Shown here: positions 23,192 to 33,714 of the stretch, in pieces
Numbering within the stretch: position 1 is the first letter of the stretch
How the letters are laid out: every line of letters starts with the position of its first letter
Assembly: GCA_963576735.1 (NCBI GenBank)
Contig: OY755191.1
Coordinates: 12,553,608-12,617,607, forward strand
DNA: 64,000 bases
DNA from: Bedellia somnulentella
Taxonomy: Eukaryota > Arthropoda > Insecta > Lepidoptera > Bedelliidae
Reading direction: 5' to 3'
Made by a program: the position numbers and the translations under genes
Notes under the pieces: generated by a model
The model's input: only the letters and a program-made list of their open reading frames with translations
What the model was told of the DNA's origin: nothing
Databases searched by the model: none

Positions 23192-24867
23192 ATTATTACC
23201 AAGTAAAATGCATTGTTTTGTTAAGTTCGTATTTCTTGTGTATACTTTTTGGGTAAGAGGTAATTGCACATTTTAGATGTTAAAACTGATTCAAGCTTAT
23301 TTTCAACGAGGTTTTGAATAAAAAAATAATGATATAAAGAATTTAAACATTTTCCCCATACATCCTATGATATCGCTATCAAAGTATACGCCACATTTCG
23401 TTCTAATCTAATATTTATATGATCATGCACACAAAGATTTGAAAATTGCAATATAAAGAAAAAGCCTTTTTTTAACAGATAGAGTGATAGCATTGTTTAG
23501 TGCGGTAACCTGAGAGTCCGATTCACGATTAGTAACTATAAATAGTAATCGATGACAAGCAAATTTATAGTTTGGCTTCTGTTCTAAACATTCATCTTTG
23601 TATTCAGCAATCGATTAAGTTATTGTGACGTAGCGTCGATTATAGTGCTGGCTGTATCAAGATTTATGATTCGGAGAAAGGCGTAGTTTGTGTAAGGTAT
23701 GCTTATTCGCACTTTGGTAACTTATACTAAAATTTTGTTCATGGCTTTAGTTCACAGGTCTATTAAAAAAAACTATGTAAAGAGTGTTTTTTATGTTTTA
23801 AGCCACTTAAAGTAACCAATCATGACTAAGTGTACCAAATATGACAAAGTGTACCAATTATGACTCTAAAGTAACTCTGTAAACAAGGAATCTCGTACGA
23901 CATGTGAGAATGCAAATAAGTATATTTAGATTATTACGCGTGATAGTGTAACAAACAAACATACTCACATTCAAAATTGAAATTTTAGGTGACTTAGTTA
24001 GGACACAAGGCCTATTAAATATGTAGAGTACAGGATCACAATGCTATATAATTTGCGAAGTAACTGTAAGTTCAAGAAACAATATCAAAACACGGACACA
24101 CACATTCCGGAAAAGAGTCTTAACAAGCCGCCTCGGCGCTAAATATTGTAATTTATAACAATTTACTACAATAATGACACGAAATGATCAAACCAATTAC
24201 AGGTTAATGAACTAATTGAGCAAAGTTACAAGAAAACGCGAATTTCGACTACAGATAATTTTACAAACAAGATTTCACTCGCATGGGACCATAAAATAAG
24301 CATATTGACGGAACAATATAAAAAAGAGAGTTGCACCAGCAAGAGACGTTTTCTTTTCATTATGTTCTGGAAATAATATAATGTGTATTTAGTCATATAC
24401 CGAATATCTTCCCAAGGGGGTGTCAAACGAGTTGACTTAAAATTTTGGTAGTTTAAAGTATTTTTTAATAAATTGAAGCATTTGAAATTGTTTTTACAAG
24501 ACAGTGATTTGTTACTTAATTTAATTTAGAACTTAGGTAAAAAATCGTATCTTTGACTCGCTTTTTAAGTAACAGTATAGTCACTAAAGTACCTATACGG
24601 CTCACGCTTACTAGAATGGAGCTGTCATATGACTTATAGACATCACAAATCATACTTTATGATATACCAGACTTATGATAACTTTCGCTTCTCCATACTT
24701 GGAAGTCGTTAGAACAAGACCATAACTTTATGACTAACTGTATTGAATGGTTTCATTTAGTTTTTACTATGTTTTTGCTAATAAGGTAGTTATCAGATAA
24801 GCTGTCTACTTGGCGACCCAGAAAATTCTTCAGTTTACCTTATGTTAAATTTGTGAAACGACCCATA
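23192..24867. other. No feature recognised
   Basis: AT-rich with short chance ORFs. A near-repeat (gtgtaccaaatatgac / gtgtaccaattatgac) lies at 23831-23865. Confidence 0.45.
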
Positions 24868-25075
24868 CCAGGCAGGGCAGGCCTATCGCCGTTTTGTATG
24901 AATACACTGTCACATGACTAAGTACAACTCAGCCATGTGGGTTTCCGCACGATGTTTTCACTCACCGTTAACAACCATGATAAATTAACCACACATATGT
25001 CTTTAGAAAAGACAAATTGGTGTAGGCCCGACCCAGGATTTAAACACTAGTCGTTTGCACGATAACCGAGTGTTC
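24868..25075 (-). repeat. SINE family B copy lacking its 3' end
   Basis: Minus strand. Tail side missing; it runs from CAGGCCTATCGCCGTTTTG through the CACATATGTCTTTAGAAAAG block to the B box (ACCCAGGATTTAAACAC). Loss of the 3' end must be secondary, since these elements are copied from the 3' end. Confidence 0.85.
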
Positions 25076-26392
25076 AATTTTACTTCCAAGTTTGAAACAT
25101 AAACGATACCCAAATAAAGTTAAGGCTGGTCCGACCAAATAAATACGGTTCCCATTACTCGTGATGACGCGCTGACGACAGAAAAATATTTAAATGCACC
25201 TTTAAAATGTCGTTCGCAGCAGATACGATAGCTTAAAGCACCATTAGCACGGACACGCAATCAGCTACTCCGTTTATACCTTGTTTAATTTGAATCTGGG
25301 GCCGCAAAACAAATTTTTACAATCTGCTTCTTGGTGGCCATTTTTTGTTTGTGTCATTTTGAATTTGGAACGTTCGGGGTTCGCGGCACGGCTCCGGGTT
25401 GCCAGCACGCGATAATTTAAATTCGATTCTTCCAATTATAATAATTAAGGTTTAGTATATGATTCGATAGCTCATATATTACGGATTATGACCGAAGATT
25501 TTTGTCGTTGAAGATGTATAAATTGATGTGTTTATTGCTTAATTTACATATCACAATGGCGCGGGAAAATGCTGCAGTTGCACCTTAATAATTAATCCGT
25601 CTTATATGTCAATATGCGGTTAGGGAAATAAAAATACGTATTTGTTTTACAACGACATGGAATTTAAATTTTTAAATTTAACAAACTTAATTTCCAATAT
25701 AACACTTTGTGATTCGATACTATATATGCTTATAAAACTAACTTCGGTGTTAAGTAGAAGCAGTGATTAGATAATAAATGAGCACAAGTCAAAACAAAAT
25801 CACCGATCGTGTCTTCCAAACCCGTGTATCCAACAATTAATACTATACAATTAATGAGATTACAAGATTAAAAAGATCTGATCCTTATCTACTTATTTTG
25901 ATTGAATCCGCCTTGTAATTATAATGAGCAAGACGCCTCCTCAAAGTAGTAATCGATTAAATCAAAATACACGAGATAAAATCGGTACCGGCGACAGATT
26001 TTAAAGAGTTTTGAGTCACAACGAAAAAATGCGTCGCATTATCCACGGTTCACGTGCGAAATTTATAATTTCACTTAAATCGAAAACAACATGTAATTTT
26101 ATGTAAATTATCAATTGCCCGTTGAACTCTTGCGGACATGCCGCCAATGTTGACCTTCGTAAAAATGAGTAGACATTCCGAAAATGTGGTTTATTAATTC
26201 GAGTTTTTATGCCTATATGATAACGTTGATAACGTTGCTATCAGACTATCATCATGCATCAACCACTCATAATTTAGTGGATAAGAAAAGGTTAGAACTT
26301 GACCAAACTCTAGACCTTACTAATATGACAAGTGGAGTGTGTTAGTATATATAGTTTGCTGTTTTCTGTATTTTATTTGTATTTTTTGCTTA
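25076..26392. other. No gene seen; one GC-richer island
   Basis: 25140-25420 holds CpG-containing, repeat-free sequence (gacgcgctgacgac; gcggcacggctccgggttgc) in an AT-rich surround, about 2 kb into the presumed FGF first intron. Candidate regulatory DNA; unproven. Confidence 0.4.
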
Positions 26393-26436
26393 ACCCAATA
26401 GGAATAATTGGCGTGAGTATAAGTTAGTAAGTTTAT
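26393..26436 (+). repeat. LINE C terminal stem-loop fragment
   Basis: AACCCAATAGGAATAATTGG followed by CGTGAGTATAAG and an AGTT/AGTA tail: only the last ~45 bases of the shared 3' terminus. Confidence 0.55.
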
Positions 26437-27083
26437 TGATATGTAAAAACACTACAGAATAATAGATCTGGGTAATGAGTTGTGTGTGACACTCGGATTT
26501 TGTTTCGTTTGGGTAATGTTTACTCTGAGTGTATTGTGTGCCTAAATAGTAAAATAAAACTGGTAGACCCAAACTTAATTTAAATATTGATTAAATGGTC
26601 TCAGAATTTCTCGGAAACAACACTTAAGAGGTTTTTAAGTTGCATAAGGAAAAAATAAACCGTAGTATAACTGCGTATAATTTAGAGCTAAAATGTAGTT
26701 CGTCATAAAAGTAAAAGTTCGTCGTAAAGTTAGTCATATAGCATCTCAGATACACCGGTACGAGGTTTGAATGAGATGATAAATATCGTGATGATTGATC
26801 AGCCTCAGATACAATATATTTCCCCAAAATCCATATGCCTATCGTATTATACCACACACACACATATTTATATACACATCAACTTTCACAGCAATTGACA
26901 GTTGTATTTTTTCCAGAACACAACTTTTCTTGAAACATCATTGAATATAAAAATTAGTAAACGCTTATTACTATGAGTCTTAAAGGTGATTTTAGTAACG
27001 ATTAAACACCTTAAAAACACTTTTCTTATCACCTGTCAACAATCTTCATATAAATATCTCGACACGTAACTTAAAAAAAAAAG
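26437..27083. other. Presumed start of FGF intron 1; nothing else seen
   Basis: AT-rich with an (AC)n-like run (cacacacacacat) at about 26853. No coding signal downstream of the donor. Confidence 0.45.
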
Positions 27084-27090
27084 CACTTAC

Positions 27091-27313
27091 TATAAACGCT
27101 GCTGCCATCCGTAGTCCCATTGACAGTGCCATCGGGCAGCAACTGCAGATACCTGTTCTTGAGGAACATCTGTATGTTCCGGGACGTGCCGGTGATGTGG
27201 CTCAGGTTGGCAGAGCGCAGGGCTCGCGGGTCGGGCGCCGGGGCCGCGCGAGAGCCCAGCAGTGCCGCGAGGAACAGCACCGGCGCCCATCGGACCTGCC
27301 GGCCGCCCGTCAC
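27091..27313 (-). CDS. Fibroblast growth factor, first coding exon (partial)
   Basis: The open frame encodes a hydrophobic signal-like segment (VLFLAALLGSRAAPAPDP), an N-glycosylation sequon (NLS), then NRYLQLLPDGTVNGTTD. That last motif is the first beta-strands of the FGF trefoil, and its form points to the insect branchless-type ligand of the breathless receptor. A strong donor (GTAAGTG, 27090-27084) follows TTTATA, giving phase 1. The exon is GC- and CpG-rich against an AT-rich surround. Oddly, the frame has no usable ATG: an in-frame TAA at 27319-27317 separates it from upstream ATGs at 27376 and 27388. The start therefore comes from an upstream exon (GGCAG|GTC at 27298-27294 is the only nearby acceptor), from a non-AUG codon, or the copy carries a defect. 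Later FGF exons are not in the window. Confidence 0.75.
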
Positions 27314-27495
27314 GGATTACCCGTGCCTGCCGCTCCGGCTCGCGTGGAAGATGCGAAAGTACACGAATGAGTCCATCACTCACTGCATGGCGGGCTTCGG
27401 CGGTCTGGGGATAGAAACGTCTAGTATTATTTGGGCTGGCAACACAAATGTTCTTTGAAATGCGTTTTTTTTATATTGATAAACCTTTTTTGGAA

Positions 27496-27695
27496 GTGAT
27501 ATTGTCACCTGGTGTTCAGGATACCCACATTTTGCTTGGAAAGTATACTCACGTGATAGGGGGCAGGCTTATCGCCGTTTTGTACGAATACGAAGACTAA
27601 CATGACTAATTACCTCCAGCCATGTGCGTTTCCTCAAGATTTTTTCCCTCACCGTTTACAACCATGATAAATTAACCACACATTCATATGTTTTA
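27496..27695 (-). repeat. SINE family B copy
   Basis: Minus strand, just upstream of the FGF exon. It has GTCACCTGGTGTTCAGGATA, ACTCACGTGATAGGGGGCAG and the ACCGTTTACAACCATGATAA block. Both the 3' terminus and the tRNA head are missing. Confidence 0.85.
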
Positions 27696-27726
27696 TCATT
27701 TGGTTTAGAAAAAAAAACTTACGGCT

Positions 27727-27794
27727 ATGTACATACCTACTTTAATAACTATATATATTATTATATATATAGTTATTAAAGTAGGTATGTACAT
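27727..27794. repeat. Near-perfect 68-nt palindrome
   Basis: 32-bp arms pair perfectly from 27727 and 27794 inward (atgtacatacctactttaat at the left; its reverse complement ends at 27794), with only the central four bases unpaired. AT-rich and close to the presumed FGF start. It could be a foldback relic, a cruciform-prone site or a small hairpin RNA. Confidence 0.9.
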
Positions 27795-27854
27795 TATTTC
27801 TAACAAATTAACTAATATCATAGTAAATTGGGGAAACGATCTCTATCGCCAATG

Positions 27855-28016
27855 TGAATAGAAGTACAGTACAACAGCGGATGACACATTTAGATCAAAT
27901 AGAGAAGTGTGCAGAAAAATAGGCAAGTACGAAAGATTAATTAATGTAAATGAACCTCTATAGGTTTGCCAGGATGGTATATAGTGTCTCCCTACCCGAT
28001 GAGAACTAATTGCGTG
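27855..28016 (+). repeat. Family C2 copy
   Basis: Body phrase GATGACACATTTAGATCAAA, then AGGTTTGCCAGGATGGTATA and a worn shared terminus ending in GCGTGACC. It is non-coding and sits directly before LINE C. Confidence 0.65.
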
Positions 28017-28084
28017 ACCAAATGTATATCATCTAGGATAGATATCCACTTTGCCTAACTATTTTAGATTTATATCTTAGTAAA

Positions 28085-28625
28085 GAATTATTGATGAAAC
28101 TAGAAATTGGGAAATGAATGAACCATGAACAGTCTGATGTTGAGCCAGTCGTTGTCAGAAAAGGCTCGAATGGCTGTGCATAATACTGTTCTGGTTCCCA
28201 CGCTGATGTATGGTAGTGAATGTTGGGCAGGGCAGAAGAAGCATGAAAGTAGAGTTAATGCAGTGGAAATGAGATCCCTCAGAAGTATATGTAATAACAA
28301 GATAGAAAAAGGAATGTTGAGGTGGTTTGGGCACATAGAGAGGATGGATGAAAATAAAGTAGCGAAAGAGATATATAGAGCCAATATGGATGGGATTGTT
28401 AGTAGAGGACGGCCTCGTAAAACGTTTCTTGACCAGATAGATAACGTTCTTATAAAGGCGGGGGTCCGAAGTGAGAAGAATAAAAGAGTATGAATGAGAA
28501 GAATAATGAATGTAAGGGAAGCAAGAGAGTTTTTTTAAGATCGTACTAAGTGGCGATCGATAGTCTCTGCCTACCCCAATGGGAATAATGGGCGTGAGTA
28601 TATAAGTAAGTAAGTAAGTAGAAAT
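28085..28625 (+). pseudogene. LINE C: reverse-transcriptase C-terminus and 3' end
   Basis: A 5'-truncated non-LTR retrotransposon. The longest frame (28125-28493) encodes the thumb/C-terminal region shared by RTE-like reverse transcriptases: VLVPTLMYGSECW, MLRWFGHIERMD and GRPRKTFLDQI. After a TGA the same frame continues as MNVREAREFF, a TAA, then DRTKWRSIVS and GREY, and ends in the (AAGT)n tail. The final ~50 bases fold into the stem-loop shared with SINE families A and B. Clade assignment (RTE-like) is from motif memory. Two in-frame stops and a frame change near the 5' border show it is dead. Confidence 0.7.
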
Positions 28626-29489
28626 TGGGCAAAGTAGAACTTATTAATATTGTATACTCTTTATTGTAAGGTAGTGCGCTAAGTTGCAAATGACAAAGAT
28701 TTCTTAAAATGTTAAAAGGTTAATCAAATAGCTTATCAATTTAAATTAAAGAAATCTTACTTTCATCTTATCAAAAAGTTTAATCTGGAAATGTCTCGCA
28801 TTCTCAAAATCCGTTACTAAATTCTTTTTGAATCCATCAAATATCTAAAAACCCGTTTCCTTACAATATGCGATTCTCAAATGTGTGTCGAAAGTCTTAT
28901 TTTAATTACGTCATTAATTAAAAGACCATAAAACATTATTTTTCTGGTTAACATGCAACTACGAACTTGTTTCTGCCAATAACAAACCGCACGTATAAAA
29001 AGCTGTTAAAAATAATTACATGAATATTTAATTTGAATTAATGTTCTTTGTTTGTTAAATTATAGTAAACTATTAAATTATTTTGTAGGTTTGTTTGTTT
29101 ATGCTAATTATGGATGGATGATTGGTAAGATTTTAGTAGAAACCAGAACAACCAGTTACGAATCTTTTTTGTTAATAATTTAAAGTGTTTATGACACTCA
29201 CATTTCATATTGTGGTCGGTTGCTGTTAATACTTCCGCAAATGTTTCTTTAGTTTAGTTTCTTTCATTTATTTTGTAATGACAATGCCAAAAATTTCCCC
29301 GAAAACAGGAGTCTTTTGTAATGGTAGGCGTTACTATTTTCGGGGACTTATTAATTGAATTGAGTGAGTTCCCTTAGACGATACCGTTCTAAAAAAGATG
29401 ATGACATTATTTAACTACTGTGTTACTAAAACTGTTTATCGTATAAGATGAAAGAGAGAACAATTATTCTTGTAATATTTTGAATCTTA
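28626..29489. other. No feature recognised
   Basis: AT-rich sequence after the (AAGT)n tail of LINE C. No ORF or repeat identified. Confidence 0.5.
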
Positions 29490-29640
29490 AACTAAAGAAT
29501 AAAAAATTCCTTAGCTAAAGGATAGTTAGTGATGGATCTCCAGCCACATCGCCCAACAAACATTTAAAGGCCTCAATACCCATAGTCGCCTCTCCGAAAA
29601 TGAAAGAATGGGTTAGCGTTACTTCTAAACCGACACCAAA
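29490..29640 (-). repeat. SINE-like family A, degenerate fragment
   Basis: It carries GATGGATCTCCAGCCACATCGCC and CTCTAAACCGACACC equivalents at its right end. The tail end with the stem-loop is missing. Confidence 0.65.
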
Positions 29641-29909
29641 TCACCATATCTTCAAATGATTACTGTTAAAAGGTTTCTGGTCCCGATAAGATCCAATCAC
29701 GTGACATGAGCTATGTCATCGTCCGCAAATCCATCACGATGTCGCCACACTCCGGCATTTGAAACTTGCTGATGGATGTGGTGATAAATTCGGACCGGCT
29801 ACTGGAATACTGGGCAAGATTTTTCGGGTCTTTTATGGCTGTAGTTTGTGTAGTAGTGTTATTTATTAGTTATTTTGGGATGAGTACTTTAAAAAGTTAG
29901 AGTTACTTT

Positions 29910-30156
29910 GCCGTGTAGTGTCGGCTTAGAATAATACTACCCCTTTCTACCCGTGGGTGATCGTAAGAGGCAACTAAGGGTATAGGGGCTTTTTAAGTGG
30001 TCTTTGGGCGATGCGGTTGGAGACCCATCACCAACAACCTTTATTATACCGTCTTTTCCCCACTCAACTTTCCAAAAGTGGCTGAGGGATTTCTAATTCC
30101 TTAGCTCTGGCTACCCATCTAGGGAATTATAGCCGTGAGTATATGTATGTATGTAC
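29910..30156 (+). repeat. SINE-like family A, full-length copy (A4 type)
   Basis: Head GCCGTGTAGTGTCGGCTTAG; A4 marker CCCGTGGGTGATCGTAAGAG; ends in GCCGTGAGTATATGTATG. Confidence 0.92.
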
Positions 30157-30482
30157 TTTGAAAAGTTATTTTGCAGTTTTCAGTTTTTAACTCTATTAAA
30201 GTAAGATATGGTTGTTGAAGGGTAAGCAGAGCTTCAGAGTCTCAATAACTCCTAAGAAAGTATTAAAAGTTGTAAAGGCTAAAGTTTTCAAAATATAGCA
30301 TCGTCGTGCGTCGCACAACACGGCTCGGCTCTTACCACACTCTCGGGAAAAACTGGAGTAGTCCTTTCGTCTTTAGTCGTTACACTGATCCGACTATTTT
30401 TTGAGTTCAAATATAAGTTGTTTGCTTTGATATTATTTAAATGTTCATTGGAATATACTTTGCAGGTAACATCTGCAAAGAT

Positions 30483-30732
30483 ATTTATACATACATACAT
30501 ATACTCACGGCTGTAAATCCCTAGAAGGGGTAGCCAGAGCCAAGGAATTGGTACCTCCTCAGTCACTTTTGGAAGTTGCATGGGAAAAATATGGTGAAAT
30601 AAAGGTTGTTGGTGATGGGTCTCCAACCGCATCGTCCAAAAATCCCTTAAAAGCCCCAATACCGTTAGTCGCCTCTTACGTACACCCACCGGAAGAAATG
30701 CGGTAGTGCTATTCTAAGCCGACACTTCACAG
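30483..30732 (-). repeat. SINE-like family A, full-length copy (A2 type)
   Basis: A2 markers TACGTACACCCACCGGAAGA and CCGACACTTCACAG. The family core reads GCATCGTCC instead of GCATCGCCC. Confidence 0.92.
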
Positions 30733-30759
30733 ATATTTATCTCTTAAATAAAGAATATA

Positions 30760-30915
30760 CAGTGGTTTAAGATGCGTTTGGCATAGAATAGCACTAACAG
30801 ATTTCTTACCTCGCGTGTCTTAGGAGGCTTTTTAAGGTTTTGGAACTTTTTTCGTGATTGTTGGGCGATATGGTTTCTCCCCACTCAGCTTATTAGAGTG
30901 CTTGAGGAATGTAAA
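30760..30915 (+). repeat. SINE-like family A, degenerate copy
   Basis: GGCATAGAATAGCACTAACA, then GTTGGGCGATATGGTTTCTC and CCCCACTCAGCTTATTAGAG. Large deletions; sandwiched between two intact copies. Confidence 0.6.
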
Positions 30916-30947
30916 ACTTCAAACGGCCTGATTTTTGGGTTTGAAAC

Positions 30948-31187
30948 AAACATATACTCACGGCTATATTTCCCTAGAAGGGGTAGCCAGAGCTAAGGAA
31001 TTATAAATTCCTCAGCCACTTTTGGAAGTTGAGTGGAAAAAAGATGGTAAAAATAAAGGTATTTGGTGATGGGTCTCCAACCGCATCGCCCAAAAATCCA
31101 GTAAAAAGCCCCAATACCCTTAGTCGCCTGTTACGACACCCGTGGGTAGAAAGGGTTAGCGACATTCTAAGCCTGCACTACACGGCA
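30948..31187 (-). repeat. SINE-like family A, full-length copy (A1 type)
   Basis: Tail CATATACTCACGGCTATATT at the left; head CCTGCACTACACGGC at the right; A1 marker ACACCCGTGGGTAGAAAG. The 65-codon plus ORF here is antisense repeat. Confidence 0.92.
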
Positions 31188-31444
31188 TTGGGTTTTAAAG
31201 TCGTGTGTATTATATGTGTGCAGTAAAACACACGACCCTCTTCAATGTAAAATAGACGAGGCGTACGTAAAACTGGTTGCCAATTTTCCTAGAAGAAACA
31301 TTGTTTTAAATAGTTCTACTCATTGGCAAGTGACTATTGTTATTTTTATGTACCGCCTCACTGGGTCATTCACTCTGTCTGTTTTTTAAACGGAAAAAAT
31401 TGACACTTTTTTATTTATTTCCAAAATAATTTCTTTTTCCTTAA

Positions 31445-31500
31445 GTTCATTGACTAATTCATTCATTTGTTCATTGACTAATTCATTCATTCGTTCATTC
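31445..31500. repeat. 24-bp tandem repeat, 2.3 units
   Basis: Unit beginning GTTCATTGACTAATTCATTC, at 31445 and 31469, with a partial third at 31493. One base difference between units. Confidence 0.85.
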
Positions 31501-31579
31501 TAAGGAAACCAACTAAACAATTCAAACACTAAATCTCAAATTATTATTGCATGTTCAATTATATCATGATACGTAGTGA

Positions 31580-31698
31580 AAAAATTGCCAATCTTTTCCG
31601 TACTTAACTTGCAAAAGTGGCTGAATAATGAATGAATGGCTGATTCTAAATCTCTGGCTACCCCTTAGGGATTTATAGCCGTGAGTATATTTATGTAT
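31580..31698 (+). repeat. SINE-like family A, 3' half, with small insertion
   Basis: AATCTTTTCCGTACTTAACT to GCCGTGAGTATATTTATG. An extra ATGAATGAATGG sits where other copies read GAGGAATTTCTA. Confidence 0.75.
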
Positions 31699-31799
31699 TT
31701 TATAAAATAAAGATTAGCTCTAAGTTTATCCAAAGGTTTAAAGTTAACAACAATAATTACCGTAGTAATATCTTTGTTAAGTAAGATATCAGTTGTATA

Positions 31800-32034
31800 G
31801 CCGTGTAGTGCCGGCTTAGAATGTCGCTACCCCTTTCTACCCACGGGTGTCGTAAGCGACGATATTGGGGCTTTTTATTGGATTTTTGGGCGATGCGGTT
31901 GGAGACCCATCACCAACAACCTTTACTTTTACCATCTTTTCCCCACTCACATTTCCAAAAGTGGCTGAGGAATTTCTAATTCCTTAGACCTGGCTACCCC
32001 TTCTAGGGATTTATAGCCGTGAGTATATATATGT
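31800..32034 (+). repeat. SINE-like family A, full-length copy (A1 type)
   Basis: Reference A1 copy: head GCCGTGTAGTGCCGGCTTAG. The 3' stem-loop has outer stem GGCTA (31992-31996) / TAGCC (32014-32018) and inner CCC/GGG. Tail (TA)n-ATG. Confidence 0.95.
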
Positions 32035-33399
32035 TTATCAATTGTGAAAAGCGCGCATTGCATAGCAGCATGGCTAGTACGAGCGGCGTGGTATAAAACA
32101 GCCATCTCTTTCGCACCTACTTAGTATCGTATAAACCGAAATCATGTCGATAAAATAACGCTCGTACTAGGTCTCCAAGCCCTTTCTTAATTGAATATCT
32201 TTTCTGATTTTGCTGTTTCTTTTTTACACTCTTGCTACAGTGGCTTATTTGGTGCTTTTTAAACGACACTTTTTTAATTATTATTGATTTTTAATGACGT
32301 TATTAAGACGCCTTAGTATCTTTAATTAAACATTAAACGTTTCACATTAGGGATGGAAGAAAAATAATGAAAGCCACAATGCAGATGAAGCCTCATAAGG
32401 AATGGTCACTGTATTAAAGGAACCCACATATTCATTACAGCTCTAAAGTAAAAGCATAAAGATAGAGCTTTAGAATATTTATTTCTCTTGCTCTTTAGAC
32501 AAAACGTGAGAAAAAATGTGAAATAAAGAACTGGTGTATACGTATACGCTGCAGAAACCCAAAATCACTAATCACTTCTACTTAAAGAGGTGGAGTAGTG
32601 TTATCACAGCCACTATACAGTTCATAACCATAAAAATATAACGACCAATATAGCTCTACAATGCGTCAAGTCTGACTAGTACAGAATTAGCATTGATATT
32701 TGTGTCGAACGCTGCTCTTCGTAGTATAATAAGAACTGCTTCTATTCAACTTCCTACTATGCAGCTGTTTAACTTGTTTAAGTGTAGACAGGAACGCTGT
32801 TAGAATTGTATGACGTTTTAAGAACTAAATTTTATAAACCTAAAATTTTGTGGTTTTCAACAAATCCTCCGAAAAGTGACGGCTCTCCTTATCTCAACCA
32901 TCCATACTTTAAATGTAAGTATCTTTTATGTATCGGGATCCTTACTGTGCCATTTAATACTAAAAGTATTGTTGCCAGTGCCATAAATAAGAATCAATAA
33001 GTCACCACTTTCACAAGTATTGAAGTGTTCATTTACCCAAAATTTAGGTTAATTTAATAAAACGAATGATGAATGTCACTAAATACAAGTCAAGACGATA
33101 TCGTAGCCTCAGTTAAAACAAATATATTCATATTAAAAATCCATTCTCTATTCTTTATGCTAATCTGTGAATTCCAACTGTTGTAAAACATAACTTCATA
33201 TTAACACAGAGAAGTTAACGCGCGTAAGAAAGACTATACACGTGTTTTCCTTTCAAAACATCTTCGTAGTTCTCGTAGTATTATATAAAAAGAAACGAAT
33301 AATACACCGAGATGGGAAAAACATATTTTACTGCCTATAATAATTACGTATAATAAACTACTCATGAAATGTGCTTTTTTTAAAATTTCATATAATTTT
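32035..33399. other. No gene or repeat recognised
   Basis: AT-rich with short chance ORFs. A GC-richer start (32045-32095: gaaaagcgcgcattgcatag, gtacgagcggcgtgg) is unexplained. Confidence 0.45.
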
Positions 33400-33628
33400 G
33401 CCGTGTAGTGTCGGCTTAGAATAGCACTACCCCGTTTCTACCGATGGGTGTACGTAATAGGTGACTAACGGTATTGGGGCTTTTAAGGGATTTTTGGGCG
33501 ATGCGGCTGGAGACCTTTCTTTACCATCCTTTCCCCACTCAATTTTCCAAATGTGGCTAAGGAATTTCTAATTCCTTAGCTCTGGCTACCCCTTCTAGGG
33601 ATTTATAGCCGTGAGTATATGTATGTAA
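33400..33628 (+). repeat. SINE-like family A copy (A2 type)
   Basis: GCCGTGTAGTGTCGGCTTAG head, CGATGGGTGTACGTAATAGG block. It lacks the CATCACCAACAACC stretch. Ends GCCGTGAGTATATGTATG. Confidence 0.92.
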
Positions 33629-33714
33629 TTTTTAATAAAACAAATCAGTCCCAAAACTACAAAATATATTAGTCGAATTAGTTCTCAGTATGATGCAATA
33701 ATTATTAAAATAAA

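Noticed and set aside
27120..27458. Plus-strand 112-codon ORF over the FGF exon
   Set aside because: Product of high GC on the opposite strand; the minus frame has the FGF motif, signal peptide and splice donor.
28100..28384. Minus-strand ORF opposite LINE C
   Set aside because: Shadow of the reverse-transcriptase frame on the plus strand.
30288..30689. 133-codon ORF as a gene
   Set aside because: More than half is a family A copy and the rest shows no family resemblance.
31029..31187. Pol III promoter in family A (GGTTGGAGACC as B box, CGGCTTAGAATG as A box)
   Set aside because: One or more mismatches at key positions and about 100 bases between boxes; too weak to claim a tRNA origin.
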